64,000 nucleotides of DNA from Arsenophonus sp052174455 (GTDB lineage Bacteria; Pseudomonadota; Gammaproteobacteria; Enterobacterales; Enterobacteriaceae): NCBI GenBank assembly GCA_052174455.1, contig JBQMRP010000004.1, positions 62,001 to 126,000 on the forward strand, given 5' to 3'. The position numbers and the translations under genes were made by a program. Below the pieces are notes generated by a model. That model was given only the letters and a program-made list of their open reading frames with translations, searched no databases and was not told where the DNA came from. Positions 9,549-20,040 of the stretch are shown piece by piece (the first letter of the stretch is position 1; the number at the start of each line of letters is the position of its first letter).

Positions 9549-11561
9549 ATGAAAAAGCAACAAAATTATCTTGCACGACTCAAACAGGAATTACGTCATC
9601 ATGAATATTTTTATCATGTATTAAATGCCCCGGAAATACCTGATGCAGAATATGATCGAATGATACAAGAATTGAAAAAATTAGAGGCTGATCATCCAGA
9701 ATGGATTACTAGTGATTCGCCAACACAACGTGTTGGCGCTTCGCCATTAAAGACTTTTAAGAAAGTATATCATAAAATACCGATGCTGTCATTAGATAAC
9801 GTTTTTGATGAAGAAAGTTATTTAGCCTTTGATAGGCGAGTACATGATCGTTTAAAAAAAAATACCCCATTAACATTTTGTTGTGAGCTTAAATTAGATG
9901 GTTTAGCAGTTACCTTGTTATATAAACAAGGTAAACTGGTGCAGGCAGCAACGCGTGGTGACGGTAGAACAGGTGAAAATATTACGACTAATATTCGTAC
10001 TATTCGAGCAATTCCTCTTCGTTTAACTAGCGATAATGTTCCTGCATGTATCGAAATTCGTGGTGAAGTTTTTATGACTCATCAAGGTTTTGAAAAACTA
10101 AATAAAGAAGCTCGGCGTAATGATGGTAAAATTTTTTCTAATCCACGTAACGCCGCAGCCGGTTCATTACGTCACCTTGATCCTTGTATTACAGCAAAAA
10201 GGCCATTATCCTTTTTTTGTTATGGTTTTGGCTTATTAACAGGCGGGCAATTGCCTTCTAGTCAATATAAATGTCTAATGCAGTTTAAAAAATGGGGATT
10301 ACCCGTTAGCGATAAGATCGCACTTTGTAAAAATAGCCAACAAGTTTTGAATTATTATAATCAAATTAAGCATCAGCGTTTAGGTTTAGGCTTTGATATT
10401 GATGGTGTCGTTGTTAAAGTAGATTCTTTGTCGCTGCAAGAAGAGCTAAGTTTTGTTGCTCGAGCTCCTCGTTGGGCTACGGCATTTAAATTTCCTGCTC
10501 AAGAACAAATTACTCTATTACATGATGTTGAATTTCAAGTAGGACGTACCGGCGCTATTACACCGGTTGCCCGATTAGAACCTGTTCAGGTTGCAGGTGT
10601 GACTATAAGCAATGCAACATTGCATAATACTAATGAGATAGAGCGTTTAGGGATACGTATTGGGGATACCGTTATTATTCGTAGATCAGGTGATGTGATC
10701 CCACAAATTATTAATGTACTCACTGAAAGACGTTCTGCTAATAGCCAAGAAATTCGATTTCCTGTTCACTGCCCTGCTTGTGGTTCAACCATTAAACGTA
10801 TTGAAGGTGAGACAGTGATCCGTTGTACTGGTGGTTTAAATTGTGCCGAACAACGTAAAGGCGCCTTGAAACACTTTGTTTCATGCCGAGCAATGAACAT
10901 TAAGGGCATGGGAGGTAAGATTATTGATCAATTGGTTGATAAAAAATATGTAACGACAGCAGCTGATCTTTACCGTTTAAATATTAAAATTTTAGTCAGA
11001 TTAGAGCATATAGGTCTAAAATCTGCACAAAATCTAATTAATGCGCTTAATAAATCAAAACGAACTACATTAGCCCGTTTTATTTATGCGTTGGGTATTA
11101 GAGAGGTTGGTGAAGTAATAGCTAGTAATTTGGCAATACATTATGTTACATTAACTTCACTCATGGTAACAGATATAGAATCTCTAAAAATGGTACCCGA
11201 TGTTGGCGAAATAGTTGCTAAGCATGTTATAAATTTTTTTCATGAACAGCATAATCGTAATATGATTAATGAATTAGTAAATGAAATTATTATTAGTTGG
11301 CCAACGATAACGTCTAAAAAAACGAATGATCTATTTACCGGTAAAACGCTAGTTTTAACCGGTAAATTAAATCATTTAACGCGTGATGAGCTTAAAGCTA
11401 AATTAATATTACTTGGCGCAAAGGTCACAGGCAGTATTTCTAAAAAAACAAATCTAGTGATCGCTGGTGAAGCTGTTGGTTCTAAATTGAAAAAAGCAAA
11501 GGAGTTAGGAATAAAAATTATTAATGAGAATGAATTAATGACGTTATTAGAAGATTATTAA
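9549..11561 (+). CDS. ligA: NAD-dependent DNA ligase LigA
   Basis: Seals nicks in DNA during replication and repair using NAD. The 670 residues match the full-length family (E. coli 671). The adenylated lysine is Lys115 in CELKLDGLAV; further motifs are TRGDGRTGENIT, EIRGEVFM, NPRNAAAGSLRHLD and the GFDIDGVVVKVD stretch. A four-cysteine zinc finger (CPAC..C..C, about 408-432), helix-hairpin-helix repeats (about 450-570) and a C-terminal BRCT domain (about 592-670, GKTLVLTGKL) all remain. It follows zipA by 65 bp. Essential, and correspondingly undamaged. Confidence 0.97.
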   Translation: MKKQQNYLARLKQELRHHEYFYHVLNAPEIPDAEYDRMIQELKKLEADHPEWITSDSPTQRVGASPLKTFKKVYHKIPMLSLDNVFDEESYLAFDRRVHDRLKKNTPLTFCCELKLDGLAVTLLYKQGKLVQAATRGDGRTGENITTNIRTIRAIPLRLTSDNVPACIEIRGEVFMTHQGFEKLNKEARRNDGKIFSNPRNAAAGSLRHLDPCITAKRPLSFFCYGFGLLTGGQLPSSQYKCLMQFKKWGLPVSDKIALCKNSQQVLNYYNQIKHQRLGLGFDIDGVVVKVDSLSLQEELSFVARAPRWATAFKFPAQEQITLLHDVEFQVGRTGAITPVARLEPVQVAGVTISNATLHNTNEIERLGIRIGDTVIIRRSGDVIPQIINVLTERRSANSQEIRFPVHCPACGSTIKRIEGETVIRCTGGLNCAEQRKGALKHFVSCRAMNIKGMGGKIIDQLVDKKYVTTAADLYRLNIKILVRLEHIGLKSAQNLINALNKSKRTTLARFIYALGIREVGEVIASNLAIHYVTLTSLMVTDIESLKMVPDVGEIVAKHVINFFHEQHNRNMINELVNEIIISWPTITSKKTNDLFTGKTLVLTGKLNHLTRDELKAKLILLGAKVTGSISKKTNLVIAGEAVGSKLKKAKELGIKIINENELMTLLEDY

Positions 11562-11649
11562 TATTTTATGGTTTTCTCGATGCAGTAATTTCAGTATGTT
11601 AATTGAGTTATTAGCAAATCTGCTACATGACGCCCGTCATGTCTATATT

Positions 11650-12970
11650 CACTCTGAGATTTAATAAATCTGTTCTCCATCCTTAAATTAGGTGTTGTTT
11701 AGCACTAAAATTAGCAAATCAAATCTTCTTAGTCTGGGTTCCAGTTTTTCTGAATAGACAGGGGGAGAAACTTAAATAGCATTGCAAGGTTATTTTCTAG
11801 AATCACAGTAATTTTCACCTCGGCTTCTTCGTAGCCTAATACTGTCGCAAAAGCTAACTCAATTGGATCCGGCATTCTTATTGACGCCCAAGTGCGCTGA
11901 AGGGAAGGGATAGAATACCAGCGTTCTTCTTGCTCTTTCTTCAATTTCTTTATTGCTTCATGATATTCATTAAAACCCATTACCAATAAAACATAAATGA
12001 CTTTATCAGTAGGATCACGGTTATCTGATAATCAATATTCCCCGGCTTTACTTTTAACTTTTAGCTGGATGCCTTTGTGGAGTGAAGGTAACGTATAAGT
12101 TGTTTTGCATACCAAATAGCTTAGATTCTACGTATCCAAGAATACTTTGCTGTTACATTCTAAAAACTAAGAGACTAAGCTTCCATAGCAAGCCTGGTAG
12201 ATACGATTAAGCTACGCGCTTAGAGAATATTAATAAATTCGGCCTAGTTTACTTCTAATTTTTAATAAGCATCGTCTAGCGTAACGAGCTTCTTACCATC
12301 CATTCAGTAATCTCGATAATGAGCAGAAAGAAAAGGTGTTCAGCCTACTTGACAGAACGGTATATGTCATTGTCCTATAAAATAAAGATAGCGTATATGC
12401 TTAAATGAAGCAAAATAGTATTTCCTGTATTCTTCAAGCTATTACTGTTTTAGTCTACTGATGGTATTGAAAAATAAAAATGTAATTTTTAACAAAGAGA
12501 GAATTACCCACTACAGAGCTTCGTGAAAATCTGAGATGGGGAGATGACTCACTAGTAGCTATCATGGTAGAAACTATTTAATGTTTTTTGCACGATTCAG
12601 ATAAAGTTTAGCTAAGGAGATTTATAAGAATTATTCTATTGGTGCTACAATCCATAACCTTCAGTGTTTTAATCTAAACATCGCTAATAGTAATTTTATG
12701 ATTACGCTGTAGCAAATAACTATTACGAATGACAGATGACGATTTATAAAAAAGTCGGCCTTGAGACATGTTGTCCAATATATCTTCTAGCTCCTTTTCA
12801 ATAGCCGTACCTTATCAGCTATACCTAACAGTACTACGGATAAATTCATGCAATAGATCACAGGTAATATCTGATTTCGCGGATATTTTAGGATAGATTT
12901 TTTCATGGCATATCATCTCTCTATTGTTGAAATCATCCATGAAATCAATCAGATGGATATACTACGATCT
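11650..12970 (-). mobile_element. Dead IS256-family element, includes an 85-codon transposase fragment
   Basis: An open frame at 11729-11986 (minus) encodes the transposase C-terminus: IRMPDPIELAFATVL corresponds to the family's NPIESAFATVR, followed by an AMLFKFLPLSIQKNW helix. The rest, up to about 12970, is frameshifted; the N-terminal SVTVICR-type segment is near 12700-12750. The outer end near 11668 (TTCTCCATCCTTAAATT) is the shared terminus of this family. The N-terminal end near 12915 (CTCTATTGTTGAAAT) recurs at 21297. Not active. Confidence 0.75.
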
Positions 12971-12989
12971 TTAAAATCAATATACAAAC

Positions 12990-13330
12990 ATTAGGATAAC
13001 TCTTAAAAAGAGTTACAAGAAGTTTTTTGATCTGCAAAACGTTTTCAGTTATTAGAAAACATAAATTAGATCATTTGTATGTAGAGCTTGATACAGAACA
13101 CCGAACTATCTGTTCATCCCACAAAATAGTATGTTTAAATAATTTAGGTTTAACCTTGAACTAATCTTTCATAGACTGCAATGGAGTTTTTATTATCTAA
13201 CTATTAATTGTGGTAATTCCTGATTATACAACTAAACATATTAATAAATAGTGATCTTAAATTTTTAACTAGAATTGAAATAATGAATTCACAGTTCATC
13301 TTCTATAATACCCATTAAATCGCTAGACCA
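12990..13330 (+). mobile_element. IS481-family fragment (3' part)
   Basis: Plus-strand pieces match the end of the IS481 transposase: a GIEH-like segment near 13095 and a counterpart of NGMVERFNGRIE near 13125-13160. It abuts the IS256 wreck to the left and an oppositely oriented IS481 fragment to the right. Confidence 0.5.
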
Positions 13331-13379
13331 TATCATTTATTTAAGGATACAGCGACGAAATAAGTGATATTCTATATTA

Positions 13380-13620
13380 ATCTCTACATACAAACAATTG
13401 AATTCATATTTTTCAGTGATTGAATGCTTTTCAGATCAAAAGTATCATATAAATTCTTTGCTATTGTCTGTAAGTACCCGATAAATAAGGATAGAGATGA
13501 GACATACTTAGTTAAGATCACGTAATAAATGTTAAGAATTTGACGCCGTTCTTAGCCTTGATAATTAAAAATTAAATTGCTTTTAAATGAAGAGCAATAA
13601 TCTTCTCTTATTTCTAATAG
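13380..13620 (-). mobile_element. IS481-family fragment (central part)
   Basis: Aligns with 15800-16010, where the frame is still open: both carry, on the minus strand, the segment around VLTDS and FTDR of the IS481 catalytic domain. Short and broken. Confidence 0.5.
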
Positions 13621-13699
13621 AAGATAGAATCAGTTTACTATGATTTTATTTTAAATTAAAACTTCATCGAAGTATGTATTCTTTGATCTAATGCGCTAT

Positions 13700-14470
13700 A
13701 ATTTTAAAAAAGTTAACATTAAGTTTGCCTTAATAACTATTATTTTCCTCTTTTATACATTTTTTGATAATAATTCCATTACCTGTTTTCCAACCTAAGC
13801 ATCGATAAAATAGCTTGTCGCTACAGCTAATGCATTTTGCATGAATACGTGAATAGGAATTTTTTATCAAAACTATTAAAACTTCGATTTTCTAGTTTTT
13901 ATAAGTCTTTATTTTTTAACATCTTACGCACACTAGGTAATAGTGTGCCTTGTTTATAATTTAATAAGAAATGATAGTAACGTAGCATCTTAAAATACCT
14001 CGCAAAAATATGACTAATATAGCGCAAGATCATTTCTTTTGCGTAAGAATGGGTTACTGGCCATTATTACTTAGTCCGATATATCATAAGTAATGATATA
14101 CAATCATCTCCCCTCAACAATTCCACAGTTTTGAGGCGGATATTAGAGGTAAATAAAGTAACATAAGAGAAGCGTTTCATACTATACCACGCGACCACTT
14201 TCACATTTTTAACGAAATGCACTTTTCCCAGTAACGTCCGTATTGCACCTTTAGGTAACGTTGTCATTTTTTCTCTGGTGCGCGGATTTGTATACAAGAA
14301 CAGGAATACACCGGAATTTATCAAATCATGGTTGTGACGCAGTAACCGAATGTTAACGTGTCATCAGATTTCTTCGACTACTTTTAAAAGAACTACTCAT
14401 GCCATACAGCAGAATGTTTAATATCTAGACCGGTCTCTAGTTACAGAGAGATAAGATGGAATGTCGTTTG
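13700..14470 (-). repeat. Unidentified dispersed repeat, copy 1 (85-codon open frame inside)
   Basis: Similar over its length to 53110-53850 (same strand) and to 29390-29950 (opposite strand). The open frame at 14067-14324 contains TTLPKGAIRTLLGKVHFVK and SMKRFSYVTLFTSNIRLKT; the 29.4-kb copy gives a related but frameshifted version. The recurrence suggests a mobile element or phage gene. I do not recognise the family. The copies share the boundary string AATATCTAGACC near 14420 and 53780. Confidence 0.45.
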
Positions 14471-15730
14471 AGTTATTAAACATAATTGTGCAAGGCACAG
14501 AAGATACCGATTTTAATACCCTGTTTATCTATCCAACTGCAACATAAGTACGGGGTAGCGGTTAGTTATTGTTAAATAACACTAAAGAAGATGAGGGATA
14601 GTAAAAGTAATGTCTTACTACTCACAGTCAGGTAAATATAAACCTAGTCTAACCACTGCTCAGTATCTTTTATACCATATGAACTACAGGTTTTTACTTA
14701 CAGTTATAGTAAAATAGCGCTAGAAACATTCAGAATAGACACAACAGTAGCGTCTGTGATTCACAATAACACAAAGCTGCCGCTGTCAAGTATTTCCTCA
14801 ACAGATACACGGATTCCATAACTTAATACTTTCAGCGTGTTTCAACGCTGAAAAGCAGTTAGTTAGACATGATAATATATATGAATAAATCACCCTATTT
14901 CTCTATTGCCAGAGAAATAGAATCGAGCATCCTGCCACATTCTTTAAGTTTATTGATCTAGTTACCTTTATATTCGCCCCACTGGGACGAAGGAAACTTT
15001 GATCATCACCTGTATAGAACTAGATAACGAATTGATGGCAAGCATACTTTTAATCATTGATATTAATCTAGTTGTATCTATCATCATCAACTTAAGCTGG
15101 ACGCGTATTACTCAAAACCTCGGATAATTGTAACTAGAGGATAATAATATTTGCTTATCGAAAAAAAATTGGAGATCATGAGTTAAACACATCTCCCTAA
15201 CAGACTCTTTATAGAGTCATAAATTTAGTCAATCTGCTCTCACTTCTCTCAGAAGGAGATAATAAAATATTATTAGTAAATAAGTGACTTTAACACGTAA
15301 CTTGTATATTATCTTCCTTATTTTATTCAGTTTACTCTTTCAGAATATTATTTTGAGTTATCTGGCTAATTCTTGAAAAATTCAGATCTCATAGAGTATA
15401 AAACAGTATTCATATCATAAACATCTCCGAATCAGCATAGCTGTGCCACTCACACCATAGTGTGCTCTTCTCTTTTCTGCCATGGAGATTACCTCTACTT
15501 TTAGGTGTTATAGTTGTCTTATCACATGCCTCATAATCATAACATTTTTTATCAACTTATACTTTATATCTATTTTTCCATAAAAAGTAAGGTATTACAA
15601 GGTTTATATAATAATTTTGGATCAAATACGCCAAATACTGATTGAGTAATTTTACTTGTACAACGAAATATATTGATGCAGAGTTATTTTAAGCTATTGA
15701 TTATAATTTAAATTCTAACTTTACAGCCAT
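14470..15730. other. Unidentified decayed region with two strong hairpins
   Basis: No gene can be recovered in any frame. Two perfect inverted repeats occur at 14830-14853 (9-bp arms) and 14895-14920 (10-bp arms). The stretch is a little less AT-rich than surrounding debris, hinting at a later arrival such as phage or plasmid DNA; that is a guess. Confidence 0.35.
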
Positions 15731-16600
15731 CTATGCGTACATTAAATCGGTTAACCAACCATTCCTTTTAGTCTGCATCAAAGGATTAAATCAGCGTTCT
15801 ATACCAAACTCTGTACATGAATACATAATCTCTATTTTCCAGTGACTGAACATTTTGCAAATCAAAAATACGATCTGTAAATTTTTTACTACTATCTGTA
15901 AGCACCCGATGGATAGTCATTGGATATGCTAAATTAAGATCATATAAGAATAATTGAGGATTGGCCGCGTCTTTAACTTTATAAATACCAATAAAACTCA
16001 TCAAGTTTTGCGATCTATACCTCTATACCTATAAAAGATACGTTATGAAGTTTTATTTAACGTTTTCGGAAGATATTTTACATCTACGTAGTGATAAGCA
16101 AACTTGTAGTTTTTAAACGATTTATGTTTCAGCTTCAAGATTTCTTACCTAATTTTATACAAATTTCCTGTCTAAACCTGCGTGAAAAGCGATTAAAGTC
16201 AGATTAATATGCAATTAGTTTAGAAATTCGCGTAGAGGTAACACTTCTACCAATGGATCACAGCAAGAGGAAAACTGTTTTTCATAGAAAACGACTACAG
16301 ACTTCCTGAACGGGGAATAACCTCCTTCGATAAATAATAGAGAAATAAAACTGTGATCATCAACATTATCTCATTTTTGCCATTTAACAACAGTAAGTTC
16401 GAGTATGCCATAATACTTAGTTAAAGTAGATGGAATCTCTTTGTTGGCTTGAAGAGCAACTGTAATTTTATTTATTGTAGTTTCTTAACTATGGAACCTA
16501 ATCATTAGGATATCTTTCTCTCAACTATATCCATGAATAACTACTTCTTCGTAAATAGGAGTGTGCAATAAATATCTATATAATGATCCAGGATTAAACA
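15730..16600 (-). mobile_element. Dead IS481-family element
   Basis: A 72-codon open frame at 15786-16004 encodes part of the DDE domain: LFLYDLNLAYPMTIHRVLTD then SSKKFTDRIFDLQ, matching the IS481 pattern RVLTDNGKEFTDRLFGL. The remainder up to about 16600 aligns with the copies at 21.4 and 38.0 kb but is frameshifted. It ends shortly before hldD. Confidence 0.72.
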
Positions 16601-16756
16601 GTTAAATAATAATTAAAATAGTATAATATATTGTGCAAATAAGTTTATTTCTTTTAAATGCGTCGTAATAAGTTATCCATTATGATTAATATTGGATAAA
16701 TATTATTATCACCTAATATAAGTAACAATGATCTTGATTAAATAGAGGTAAATCCA

Positions 16757-17695
16757 ATGATCATAGTCACTGGTGGGGCTGGTTTTATTGGCAGTAATAT
16801 TATTAAAGCTTTAAATGGTATAGGGCGGAGCGATATTATAGTGGTAGATAATCTCAAAAATGGCGCTAAATTTATTAATTTAGTTGATTTAAATATTGCA
16901 GATTATATCAATAAAAAAGACTTTATCAAAAGTATTGTCGCTGGCGACAATATTGGTGATATTGATGCGATTTTCCATGAAGGCGCTTGTTCGTTAACCA
17001 CTGAGTGGAATGGTCAGTATATGATGAATAATAACTATAAATATTCAAAAGAGTTACTTCATTACTGTATTGAACGAAACATCGCATTTTTGTATGCTTC
17101 TTCAGCTGCGACTTATGGTAAGCGCAGTGATTATTTTATTGAAGAGCGAAAATATGAAAAAGCATTGAATGTATATGGGTATTCTAAATTTTTATTTGAT
17201 CAATATGTTCGTAGGATTTTATTACAAATCACTTCACAGGTATCTGGATTCCGTTACTTTAATGTTTATGGTCCACGTGAGAGTCATAAAGGGAGTATGG
17301 CCAGTATTGCTTTCCATTTAAATACCCAAATTAATCAAGGTCAAAATCCAAAACTTTTTGCGGGTAGTAAGAAATTCAAGCGTGATTTTATTCATGTGAG
17401 CGATGTAGCAGCAGTTAATTTATGGTGTTGGCAAAATAAAATCTCCGGTATATATAACTGTGGTACTGGTAAGGCTAATTCTTTTCAGGAGATAGCTGAT
17501 GCGGTAATAGCTTTTCATCAAGAAAAAAAACTAGTAGTAGAATATATTGTCTTTCCTGATAAATTAAAAGGTTGTTATCAAGCATTTACCGAAGCAGATC
17601 TCACTAAATTACGAGCTGCGGGTTATGATAAACCGTTTAAAACTGTAGCGGAAGGAATTTCTGACTATATGCAATGGCTAAATTGCAATGATTAA
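16757..17695 (+). CDS. hldD: ADP-L-glycero-D-manno-heptose 6-epimerase
   Basis: Converts ADP-D-glycero-D-manno-heptose to the L-glycero form, the donor for the LPS inner core. The 312 residues align along E. coli HldD (310). The Rossmann NADP site is IIVTGGAGFIGSN (2-14). The catalytic set is present: Ser116 in YASSAATYG, Tyr140 and Lys144 in VYGYSKFLFD. Substrate-side motifs include RYFNVYGPRESHKGSMAS and the conserved end DKPFKTVAEG. A GAGG box lies about 8 nt upstream. It starts hldD-waaF-waaC (11- and 5-nt gaps), one transcription unit. In ACSLTTEW, Leu80 replaces the usual serine. Confidence 0.97.
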   Translation: MIIVTGGAGFIGSNIIKALNGIGRSDIIVVDNLKNGAKFINLVDLNIADYINKKDFIKSIVAGDNIGDIDAIFHEGACSLTTEWNGQYMMNNNYKYSKELLHYCIERNIAFLYASSAATYGKRSDYFIEERKYEKALNVYGYSKFLFDQYVRRILLQITSQVSGFRYFNVYGPRESHKGSMASIAFHLNTQINQGQNPKLFAGSKKFKRDFIHVSDVAAVNLWCWQNKISGIYNCGTGKANSFQEIADAVIAFHQEKKLVVEYIVFPDKLKGCYQAFTEADLTKLRAAGYDKPFKTVAEGISDYMQWLNCND

Positions 17696-17706
17696 ATAGA
17701 AATAGC

Positions 17707-18750
17707 ATGAAGATACTGGTTATTGGACCTTCATGGGTTGGTGATATGATGATGTCGCAGAGTCTTTATCGTACTTTGAAAACCCTACACTCAGACGCAG
17801 AAATTAATGTTATGGCACCTGATTCCTGCCGACTATTATTAAATAAAATGCCTGAAGTAAGTCACTCCATATTAATGCCTTTAGATCATGGATGTTTAGC
17901 TATCAACTTACGTCGTCAACTTGCTATTCATTTACGTACTCAATGTTATAATAAAGCCTATATATTACCTAATTCTTTTAAATCTGCGCTGGTTCCTTTT
18001 TTTTCTCAAATACCTATACGGACAGGATGGCGTGGTGAAATGCGTTATTGGTTGCTTAATGATCTTCGTCTATTAGACGAAGACGCTTTTCCAGAAATGG
18101 TTCAACGTTATGTTGCTTTAGCTTATGAAAAAGATTCAGTTAACAACGTCGATGAAATCCCTAAACCAATTTTATGGCCACAACTTTTCGTAACAGAAAC
18201 AGAAATTGTCCAGAGTAAATATATTTTTCATATTCCAGAACAGTTACCGATTATCGGTTTTTGTCCAGGATCAGAATTTGGTCCAGCTAAACGCTGGCCA
18301 ACTTATCACTATGCTAAATTAGCCCAATTATTATTAGCTACTCATTGTTATCAGCTTTTAATATTTGGCTCGCAAAAAGATAGTCATATTGGTGAAAATA
18401 TTCGACAATCGCTTTCTATAGATTGTAAACAGCATTGCTTTAATCTAGTAGGTAAAACAACCCTAGAGCAAGCAGTTAATTTACTGGCATCTTGTCAGGC
18501 TGTAGTGACCAATGATTCAGGATTAATGCATATTGCGGCTGCATTAAATCGACCTTTAGTTGCACTTTATGGACCGAGTAATCCTAATTTTACGCCACCA
18601 TTATCAAATCAAGTAGAAATTATCCGTTTAATAACCGGTTATCATAAGATAAGAAAAGGAAGCACGGAGAGTGGTTATCATCAAAGTTTGATTGATATAA
18701 AACCTGAACGCGTAATCACTGCATTAACTAAGTTATTGGCGGGAAATTAA
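17707..18750 (+). CDS. waaF: ADP-heptose:LPS heptosyltransferase II
   Basis: GT9-family enzyme adding the second heptose to the LPS inner core at the cytoplasmic face. The 347 residues match E. coli WaaF (348). N-terminal ILVIGPSWVGDMMMSQSLYR, central PGSEFGPAKRWP and the C-terminal nucleotide-sugar site TNDSGLMHIAAAL with ALYGPSNPNFTPPL are all intact. It starts 11 nt after hldD and ends 5 nt before waaC. The ribosome-binding site is weak, suggesting translational coupling. Confidence 0.96.
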   Translation: MKILVIGPSWVGDMMMSQSLYRTLKTLHSDAEINVMAPDSCRLLLNKMPEVSHSILMPLDHGCLAINLRRQLAIHLRTQCYNKAYILPNSFKSALVPFFSQIPIRTGWRGEMRYWLLNDLRLLDEDAFPEMVQRYVALAYEKDSVNNVDEIPKPILWPQLFVTETEIVQSKYIFHIPEQLPIIGFCPGSEFGPAKRWPTYHYAKLAQLLLATHCYQLLIFGSQKDSHIGENIRQSLSIDCKQHCFNLVGKTTLEQAVNLLASCQAVVTNDSGLMHIAAALNRPLVALYGPSNPNFTPPLSNQVEIIRLITGYHKIRKGSTESGYHQSLIDIKPERVITALTKLLAGN

Positions 18751-18755
18751 TAGCC

Positions 18756-19730
18756 ATGAAAGTATTGATCATTAAAATCTCATCGATGGGTGATATATTG
18801 CATACTTTACCAGCACTGACTGATGCAGTTATGCATTATCCTTACATCCAGTTTGATTGGGTTATTGAAGATAATTTCGCTGAAATTCCAAATTGGCATT
18901 ATGCTGTTAATAAAGTTATTCCGGTAAATTTTCGTCGGTGGCGAAAAAACTGGCTAGTAAAATCTGTCAGGAAGCAAAGAGCAGTTTTTCGTGCTCAATT
19001 ACAACAGTATAAATATGATGCAGTAATAGATGCACAAGGATTATTAAAAAGTGCTTTTTTAATCACACGTTTAGCTCGTGGTGTAAGCCATAGCTATGAT
19101 TGGAAAAGTGCTCGCGAGCCTTTATCTAGTTTATTTTGTAATTTTCATTATAGAATTAATAAACAACTGCACGCGGTTGAACGAATCCGACAATTATTTG
19201 CTGACAGTTTACATTATCATAAACCAACTATTGCTGGTGATTATGGTATTGCACGATATTTTTCGCTACCGGCTTTAGAAAAAGAAAACAATCCTTATAT
19301 TATTTTTTTTCATGCTACTACACGTAATGAGAAGCATTGGCCTGAATCTCATTGGCGACAACTGATCAGCGATATACAAGTTAAAGGCTTAAAAGTTAAA
19401 TTACCATGGAAAACTAATATTGAATATCAACGCGCCATAAGCCTATCTAATGGTTTTAAGAATGTGGAAGTATTACCTAAGCTTTCATTAGATGAAATAG
19501 CTCAACAAATTATCGCAGCCAAAGCTGTCATCTCTGTTGATACAGGATTAAGCCATTTAACCGCTGCACTGAGCAAACCAAATATCACCCTATATGGACC
19601 CACCGATCCTAGATTAATCGGTGGTTATGGTGAATCACAAGAAACAATCATTTCAACTGATGGCAATATGGCAAAAATTAAACCGAATGAAGTCTTCCAA
19701 CGTTTGGATTTAATAATAAAAAATAAATAG
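18756..19730 (+). CDS. waaC: ADP-heptose:LPS heptosyltransferase I
   Basis: GT9-family enzyme adding the first heptose to Kdo2-lipid A. The 324 residues match the family (E. coli 319). Motifs: VLIIKISSMGDILHTLPALT at the N-terminus, YDAVIDAQGLLKSA, HATTRNEKHWPE, KLPW, and the C-terminal SVDTGLSHLTAAL with YGPTDPRLIGGYG. Together with hldD and waaF the cell should still make heptose-bearing inner core. In E. coli waaL follows; nothing of it can be seen downstream. Confidence 0.96.
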   Translation: MKVLIIKISSMGDILHTLPALTDAVMHYPYIQFDWVIEDNFAEIPNWHYAVNKVIPVNFRRWRKNWLVKSVRKQRAVFRAQLQQYKYDAVIDAQGLLKSAFLITRLARGVSHSYDWKSAREPLSSLFCNFHYRINKQLHAVERIRQLFADSLHYHKPTIAGDYGIARYFSLPALEKENNPYIIFFHATTRNEKHWPESHWRQLISDIQVKGLKVKLPWKTNIEYQRAISLSNGFKNVEVLPKLSLDEIAQQIIAAKAVISVDTGLSHLTAALSKPNITLYGPTDPRLIGGYGESQETIISTDGNMAKIKPNEVFQRLDLIIKNK

Positions 19731-20040
19731 TAAAAATTTTATACCTATTTGATAGGTAATATTTAACCAAACAAGCCAACTTCCTCAATTAAGCTTAAAT
19801 TTACTTTAGAAAAACTATCAAGTTGATATAATATAAGTAGAAATTATCCTATAACATAAATATGATTGGTACAATAAATCTTATATTTATTGATTATAGA
19901 TCAATATTTAACTCTGTTAGTAAATCATGGGTAATTTTTTAAGATCCGAGTAAATTTCTTCGCTATAATCTTTATTTTTACTCTAATAAAAAGATTTATT
20001 AGGAAATCTAGTGTCTGGTTAATCAGACTATGTTCCACTT
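19731..20040. other. Gap after waaC
   Basis: About 310 bp of AT-rich DNA. A short imperfect hairpin at 19742-19761 (ACCTATTTGATAGGT core) just after the waaC stop could be a weak terminator. No gene remnant found. Confidence 0.35.

Noticed and set aside
14067..14324. 85-codon frame as an independent small gene
   Set aside because: It is a surviving piece of a three-copy repeat, and the other copies are frameshifted in the same segment.
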